DNA of 64,000 nucleotides. Source: Tubiluchus corallicola (Eukaryota; Priapulida; Priapulimorpha; Priapulimorphida; Tubiluchidae). The DNA is taken from assembly GCA_030141605.1 (NCBI GenBank), contig JAQGDQ010000721.1:1-64000 (forward strand). The letters run 5' to 3'. Below, one piece after another: positions 59,061-64,000 of this stretch (positions are counted from its first letter, which is position 1; each line of letters starts with the position of its first letter). A program made the translations under genes and the position numbers. The notes beneath the pieces were generated by a model, which was not told where the DNA came from, ran no database searches, and saw nothing but the letters and a program-made list of their open reading frames with translations.

Positions 59061-60144
59061 CTGCAGACTATTGATAATATTCTCTGTCTTTCAGCTCATT
59101 CTTTCCAGTATTTAAACAGTAAACAGGGTGTGACGAGTTTACTTAAGAATTCTGAAATCTGGTAAATTCCTTTTTCACAGTTTAACACAAAAAAGTAAAG
59201 TGTTCATCCATGTTTAAATCAAATATAAACGTATTAAATTTGAAAGTGCTTTTATTGAGCGTGATTTTGAAAAATATTTTTGCAAGCTTCTTCATCGCCA
59301 ATCAGTGTCTATAAATCACATGTTCGAAACTCATTTTATGCGAGGTTTAATCCTCATAAGAATGTATCATTATGGCTTATTTCCTCTAATTGTTGCAGAG
59401 TTTCTTGAACATGATTGCTTTTCTGAATAATAAAACATTTTATTTAGATAAGTAAACAACACACTGAATCAGTTTGCATCACTCTGCAAAGCAATGATTA
59501 AATCAGCTACTCCAAAAATTGGTAACTACATTGAGAAACTGCTGTGATGGATTAATCTTTCCATTTGATCTACTAGAATCTACTGCTGCTTCACAATGAA
59601 AGCTTTCGTCTCCCAAACCTTCAATTTGGGCTTTTGCCCTTTAGCGGAGTTGCCAGCCAGTGTAGACATAACTTTAACCGTTTGATTTGCCTCATCAAGA
59701 ACTTTCCCTCCCCCAATGTCCCCACATGTGTGAGTTATTGAAGGAACTAAAAGGTGAAAACAATAAAAATAAAAACCGGGGCTAAAATAAAAGGACTCTA
59801 CTGTGAGCAGAACCTTAGTTATGTCAAATATCTAGGTCTATTTTGAGATAACAAAATAATTTGGAAATAAATTAATAAATTATGCAAATTAGGCTCGTAC
59901 GTGGAAACTCTTTTAAAAGTTTACTTTGTAAAAATTTGTAATTCGACTCAAAAGTAATCAATTACTTAATAATCCAAAAACTAATACAGGGCCAAAAAAT
60001 GGCAAACTTTACATAACAAATGTATTTAGAATCATATAAAAACTGTCGCTATTAAGAAATCGTTATCGCACGTGCTATAGCAACAACCATCTTAAAATTA
60101 ACGAACTGTACCTCGGTGAATGTCTGTTATTTGTCTACAACTGC
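59057..60144 (+). repeat. Dispersed repeat E, copy 2 (interrupted by BEL/Pao)
   Basis: Continuation of the repeat family of 41885-42503, about 0.6 kb longer in the middle. It stops exactly at CTACAACTGC, 60144, where the LTR begins. No coding frame. Confidence 0.75.
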
Positions 60145-60230
60145 TGTGAAAGATATTTGTGAAGACGAAATTGAATACTGGTATAAACAACTAAACACAA
60201 GATTAAATATTTGCACAAGAACTGAAACAC

Positions 60231-60237
60231 TTTTATT
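60231..60237 (-). terminator. LTR polyadenylation signal
   Basis: AATAAAA on the minus strand, about 145 bases downstream of the TATA box within the LTR. Confidence 0.7.
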
Positions 60238-60379
60238 GCACTAAATACACATGAGTAAAATGCACAAGTAGAATGATGATCACAACTGCTGCACAGCACT
60301 GAGTGTGTGACAGAGAGACAGTGTGTAACATGACTGCACTGCCTGAGACAGAGAGTGACTAGCAGTGAAATCTAGCCAG

Positions 60380-60387
60380 TTTATATA
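60380..60387 (-). promoter_or_regulatory. LTR TATA box
   Basis: TATATAAA on the minus strand in a CATATATAAACTGG context, in the middle of the LTR, upstream of the polyadenylation signal as expected for U3-R order. Confidence 0.7.
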
Positions 60388-60569
60388 TGTAGAGAAGTAT
60401 GCAAGAACATGGCTTCACATATCCCATTACAGAAAAATAGGGGAGATACAGTGAGTTTGAATATTCATTGGAACATACAATTGCATTAAGGGGTGAATTC
60501 AACTAGTAAATGTTTAAAGTAACGAATCAATAGATGGCAGCACCTAAATATACAGTTATAACTTTCACA

Positions 60570-60581
60570 TCCTCCCACCTT
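60570..60581 (-). promoter_or_regulatory. Polypurine tract
   Basis: AAGGTGGGAGGA on the minus strand immediately before the LTR TGTG: the primer site for plus-strand DNA synthesis. Confidence 0.8.
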
Positions 60582-60675
60582 GAAACGAAAATAATTAGAG
60601 TGTCAATACATGTCAATACAATACAAAATGTCAAATAAATGAAACAATGCAAATTAGGAGGTATGTCATTAAAGA

Positions 60676-63600
60676 TCAGGTGCATTCTAAGGGGTAGAGG
60701 AGACAAAGGGGACGGCGAGTAAGGCGTCCGTGACTCCTGATGTAGGCGGCTCGTGGATTTCCGTCTCGACCGGGAATCAGTGATTCGATCCTCCCTAGTG
60801 GCCAACGCCATCGAGGTAGAGGCTTGGAATGGACGAGAACGATGTCTCCTTCCTTCGGAGTAGCTGGAGATCTTGTCTTGGTTCTCCATTGTCATAAGGA
60901 TAGAAGGTACTCGTTCCTCCATCTGGACCAAAGATGTGTGCTGATGGTGAGACGATGTTTCCATCTCCTCTGTAGATCTTCAGGAGGTGGTGAATCGTGG
61001 ATGCCTATGTCCAAAAGTGCTGGTGGAGTAGCTCCAAAGATGAAGTGTCCTGGAGTCAAAGGTTCATCTCCGGACAAAACGAGAGGGCACCGATTGATGC
61101 GTTCCTCTAACTCTGTGACCACTGTGGTGAGTTCAGTCAGAGATAAAGATGTGCTGCCAAGTGTCTGGCGACAAGAACGTTTGATAGTTCCGATGAGTCT
61201 TTCCCAGTAACCTCCCCACCAGGGTGCAGCTTCAGGGATGAAGGTCCAGGTTAGACTCCTCTGCATGTGTTTCGCCAAGCTGACGAATGATCGAGCGTTG
61301 TCGCTGTAGAATTGTGCGGGTCCACGGCGTGCTAAGAACCGACGAATAGCTAGTCCAGTGTCCTTCTCATTGAGTGAGGTGACAACTTCCATGTGTATGG
61401 CTCTAGTGACGGCACATGTGAACAGAAGAACCCATGATTTGGTCTGGTCGCCAAGATACAATGGGCCGAAGTGATCAAGTCCAGTATGCGCAAATGGTCG
61501 CGCTTCTGTGACTCTGAATGGTGGAAGACTGCCTTCAGTAGAAGTGTATGGTCGTCCTTGAAGCTTCTTGCAGGAAACGCACTTCTGGAGAATCTTCTTG
61601 ACAGTCCTGTGAGGCTTTGGGAGCCAGTAGCATTTGCTAACTTCTGTAGCTGTTGTGGAAACGCCTTGATGATAAAGTTTGTGATGACAATCCATGATGA
61701 TAAGTGATGTAAGTGGCGAGCCTGGGTGTAACCAAGGTATCATCTGCTCACCATTTCTCGGTGTACACATAATGAGTTGAAGAGATTTGGACCACTGCGG
61801 ACGAGCATTCCAAAGTGAAGAAGAGGGAGTTACATCACCATCTTTTTGCAAGTTAAGTATGTCTGCAGAGTTGTAAACATACTGACTGTCTCTGAGAAGA
61901 GCGTTTATCGCCTTGACTCTCTCGTGTGGCGTAAGTGGTCCGCCGACGCGAGTTGACTTGAGGAGTCGTGAATTATGAACGAATCTGAGCACATAAGAGG
62001 TTATGTTTATAGCTCGTTGTAAGGAAGACCATCGGTCCACAGGAAAAAGTGGTGTCTTCTCTGAGTCTGTAAGAGGAGTTGTTACAGTGAGCAAAGTGGA
62101 GGACTTCTGTTCGCAGACAGAGTAGTTCGACTCCTCCCTGAGTGTGAGAAAAGGTGGACCATGTCTCCAAAGGTCCAGGTGTTGCAAGTAGAGTAGCTTG
62201 CAACCTCGAGTTGGCAGATCTGCGGGATTCTGCGAACTAGGTACGTGAGACCACTCGCATGCTTGCGAGAGTGTGTGGATCTCACGAACTCGATTCCTCA
62301 CGAACACGTCTTTTGGCATACTGCGTATCCATCCGAGTGTTACCATTGAGTCCGAGTAGAAATGTCTGAGACATGATGATAGGACTGGTACATGCTGCTG
62401 GATGTAAGTCCCTAGACGAGCCCCAAGAAGAGCAGCCATCAGCTCTAAACGTGGAAGAGTCAGAGTCTGTGGTTTAAGTGGGGCTAGTTTGCTCTTCGAA
62501 ATGAGTAAGTCGACATTGGTGTCTGTCTTGATGTACGCAACAGCTGCATAAGCTGCCTCACTAGAATCACAAAGGATGTGAAGTTCAGAGTGTGAAGTCA
62601 TTGGTACGTATCGAGGAAAGTGTATCCTGGATTCGTGTTGCTGTGTTTCCTCAATGAAACGACCCCATTGTACTGCAGTACTGGAAGGTAGTTCATCTTC
62701 CCAGTTGAGTGACTCTCTCCAGAGTGACTGAAAGAGAATCCTGAGACGTATGGTGAAGGGGGAAATAAATCCCAGAGGATCGAAAATCTTGGAGATTTCG
62801 GCTAGCATTTGACGCTTAGTGATGGGAGGTTCAGATGAAAGCTTCAGGCTGGCGGCTATGGTATCAGATTGATGGCACCAGCTGAGGCCAAGAACTTTGG
62901 TAAAGTCATCAGTGTTGCACTCCCACCGTTCTCTTGTAGAAGAGGAAGAAGTCTGCCAAGCACGAAGGTTCATGCCGGCACTGGCGAAGGCTTGAATAGC
63001 TTCGGATTTGAATGAATCGATGTCGGTTTCGTAGTCGCAACCGGATACGAGATTGTCGACATACATATTGTGCCTAAGAGAGGTGACTGTTGAAGTCGCC
63101 GGTAGGCTGTCTAGATGCATCGCAATGATGGCATGAAGAATGGCGGGGCTTGCAGAACAAATCTGCTGACGTGCTGTTTGCCGTCCAAGTCCCAAATGAA
63201 TTTGAGAAATTCTCGATCTGGAGGCGAGATTCCAATCATCAGGAAGGCTTTCTCGATATCAGCAATTAGACCAATTTGGTGACTGCGGAAACGTACCAGA
63301 ATGGCTAAAAGGTCGCTGAGCATGTTGGGACCGGTTACCAGACAATCGTTGATGCTGAGGCCAATGGTAGGCTTTGCTGAGCCGTTGAAAACAACTCGCA
63401 ACTTTGTTCCTTGGATGAGACTATGATGGGGTAGGAAATTGCCACCATCTGTGTTAGGTGCGTCTTCAATGATTCCAAGGGTTTGCCACTCTTTTAAAGA
63501 GTCTCTGTATCGATGTTGCCGTTCTGGAGGCAACCTGTAGAAAGATCGACTATGTGCCAAGGCTTGTTGTTTAGTGAACTGTGGACGTTCGAACCCAGCC

Positions 63601-63980
63601 CATGGCAAAGTAGTCTCGTATCGACCATCAATGTGTTTGATGGATAAAGGAAACTCGTCCTTTTCCGTGTCAGGATGAATGTTCATGGACTCCAACTGCC
63701 ACCAAGATTCACAGATATTGGCATCTGCATTCCTAGAGTACAGAGTGCGTACAAGAGGAACCAAGGAGGAATGTTGTGACAGGGAGTTAGGAACGCAACC
63801 ACTCAAGGTCCAACCAAAGATGGTAGGAATCAGCATAAGATTGGAGTGGAAGATGGGAGCATTAGGGGTAAAGATGTGAGGAAGGGCATCATTACCAACC
63901 AATACATCAATAGGCAATTGTAATTGACTGTAATCATCAGCATAATCTAAACCTTGTGGTAACATAGTTAAGCACGACAA
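60676..63980 (-). pseudogene. BEL/Pao pol polyprotein, disrupted
   Basis: Upper part (63980-63111): end of the retropepsin (DVLVGNDALPHIF, FGWTLSGCVP) and the RT fingers and palm (LRVVFNGSAKPT, GLIADIEKAF with its catalytic aspartate). The frame then changes around 63160-63195, with a few conserved residues missing. Lower part (63195-60892, 767 codons): rest of RT with the YVDN box at codons 45-48, Pao domain (IFDPLGFISPF), RNase H acidic residues (CDSS 209-212, RLELMAAL 249-256, YSDS 280-283, NPADLPTRG 323-331), integrase HHCC zinc site (H505, H509, C539, C542) and a D574, D632, E665 triad. An in-frame TGA at 60894-60892 follows EYLLSL. The same frame then runs on as the C-terminal DUF5641-like domain (GDIVLVHSKPLPRWRWPLGR) to TGA at 60678-60676. 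One frame change plus one stop make this copy unlikely to be autonomous. Confidence 0.92.
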
Positions 63981-64000
63981 TTCAACACCCTGAAGGGGTG

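Larger units (their letters stand above)
60145..60569 (-). repeat. 3' LTR of the BEL/Pao element
   Basis: On the minus strand it begins TGTGAAAGTTATAACTG and ends AAATATCTTTCACA, so the ends form an 8-base inverted repeat TGTGAAAG/CTTTCACA with the canonical TG...CA. Length 425 bases. It carries TATA and polyadenylation signals in the expected order. Confidence 0.92.
60145..64000 (-). mobile_element. BEL/Pao LTR retrotransposon, 3' part (cut by window edge)
   Basis: Minus-strand element with one LTR (60145-60569), an adjacent purine-rich primer site, and pol running off the right edge at 64000. Domain order from the right is aspartic protease tail, reverse transcriptase, Pao/RNase H region, integrase and a C-terminal domain, diagnostic of the BEL/Pao superfamily. 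Gag, the 5' LTR and the primer-binding site would lie beyond the window. The insertion interrupts repeat E. More GC-rich than its flanks, which suggests a later arrival, although the coding sequence already carries defects. Confidence 0.95.

Noticed and set aside
60824-61210. Plus-strand open frame of 128 codons inside the BEL/Pao element
   Set aside because: Antisense of the conserved integrase and C-terminal domain.
1-64000. Prokaryotic features (operons, ribosome binding sites, origins, attachment sites)
   Set aside because: Spliced animal-type genes, LINE and BEL/Pao elements and composition show eukaryotic nuclear DNA.

Overview
The window is nuclear DNA from a metazoan, most likely an invertebrate. 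It is A/T-rich and gene-sparse, with GT-AG introns, decayed LINE, BEL/Pao and hAT-like elements, several minisatellites, and genes for Golgi sulfotransferases that modify animal glycosaminoglycans. I cannot name the phylum from sequence alone. All identities and counts below were worked out by eye.

Three genes look real. (1) A carbohydrate sulfotransferase of the CHST8-14/HNK-1ST family on the + strand (18533-21618, two exons). (2) A heparan sulfate 6-O-sulfotransferase (HS6ST) on the - strand (48421-51610, two exons, a complete 368-residue reading frame). (3) A secreted cyclase-family (kynurenine formamidase-like) hydrolase on the - strand (25660-26527), interrupted by two single-base frameshifts, both in short A-runs. 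The window also holds sulfotransferase relics: an HS6ST exon-2 copy with an internal deletion (2932-3371, inverted relative to the intact gene) and a frameshifted NDST exon (11469-11696). Orphan exon-like pieces lie at 5483-5646 and 47441-47665.

Layout: 1-11.7 kb holds dispersed repeats, a telomere-like island and sulfotransferase relics. 12-18 kb holds microsatellites, a decayed LINE on the - strand and a repeat family present in both orientations. 18.5-21.6 kb is the CHST gene. 21.6-31 kb is mostly featureless apart from the cyclase gene, a tRNA-like and a 5S-like relic. 31-46 kb is repeat-rich: an hAT zinc-finger scrap, two decayed copies of an uncharacterised ORF family each beside a 29-bp minisatellite, a 28-bp minisatellite, an 81-bp glycogenin-like coding repeat, and paired direct repeats. 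48-52 kb is HS6ST. 52.7-56.6 kb is a decayed CR1-like LINE. 56.7-57.2 kb is a GC-rich island carrying a 5S rRNA 3' half. 58-60.1 kb holds tandem arrays inside a dispersed repeat. 60.1-64 kb is the 3' part of a BEL/Pao retrotransposon on the - strand, running off the window edge.

The functional theme is sulfation: three sulfotransferase families are present in 64 kb as genes or relics, in the Golgi type II membrane topology where it can be seen. I found no operon-like or defence-type system. The most notable signals are the sharp identity boundary between the HS6ST gene and its inverted partial copy, the glycogenin-derived coding repeat, and the pair of related 29-bp minisatellites attached to the same ORF family.
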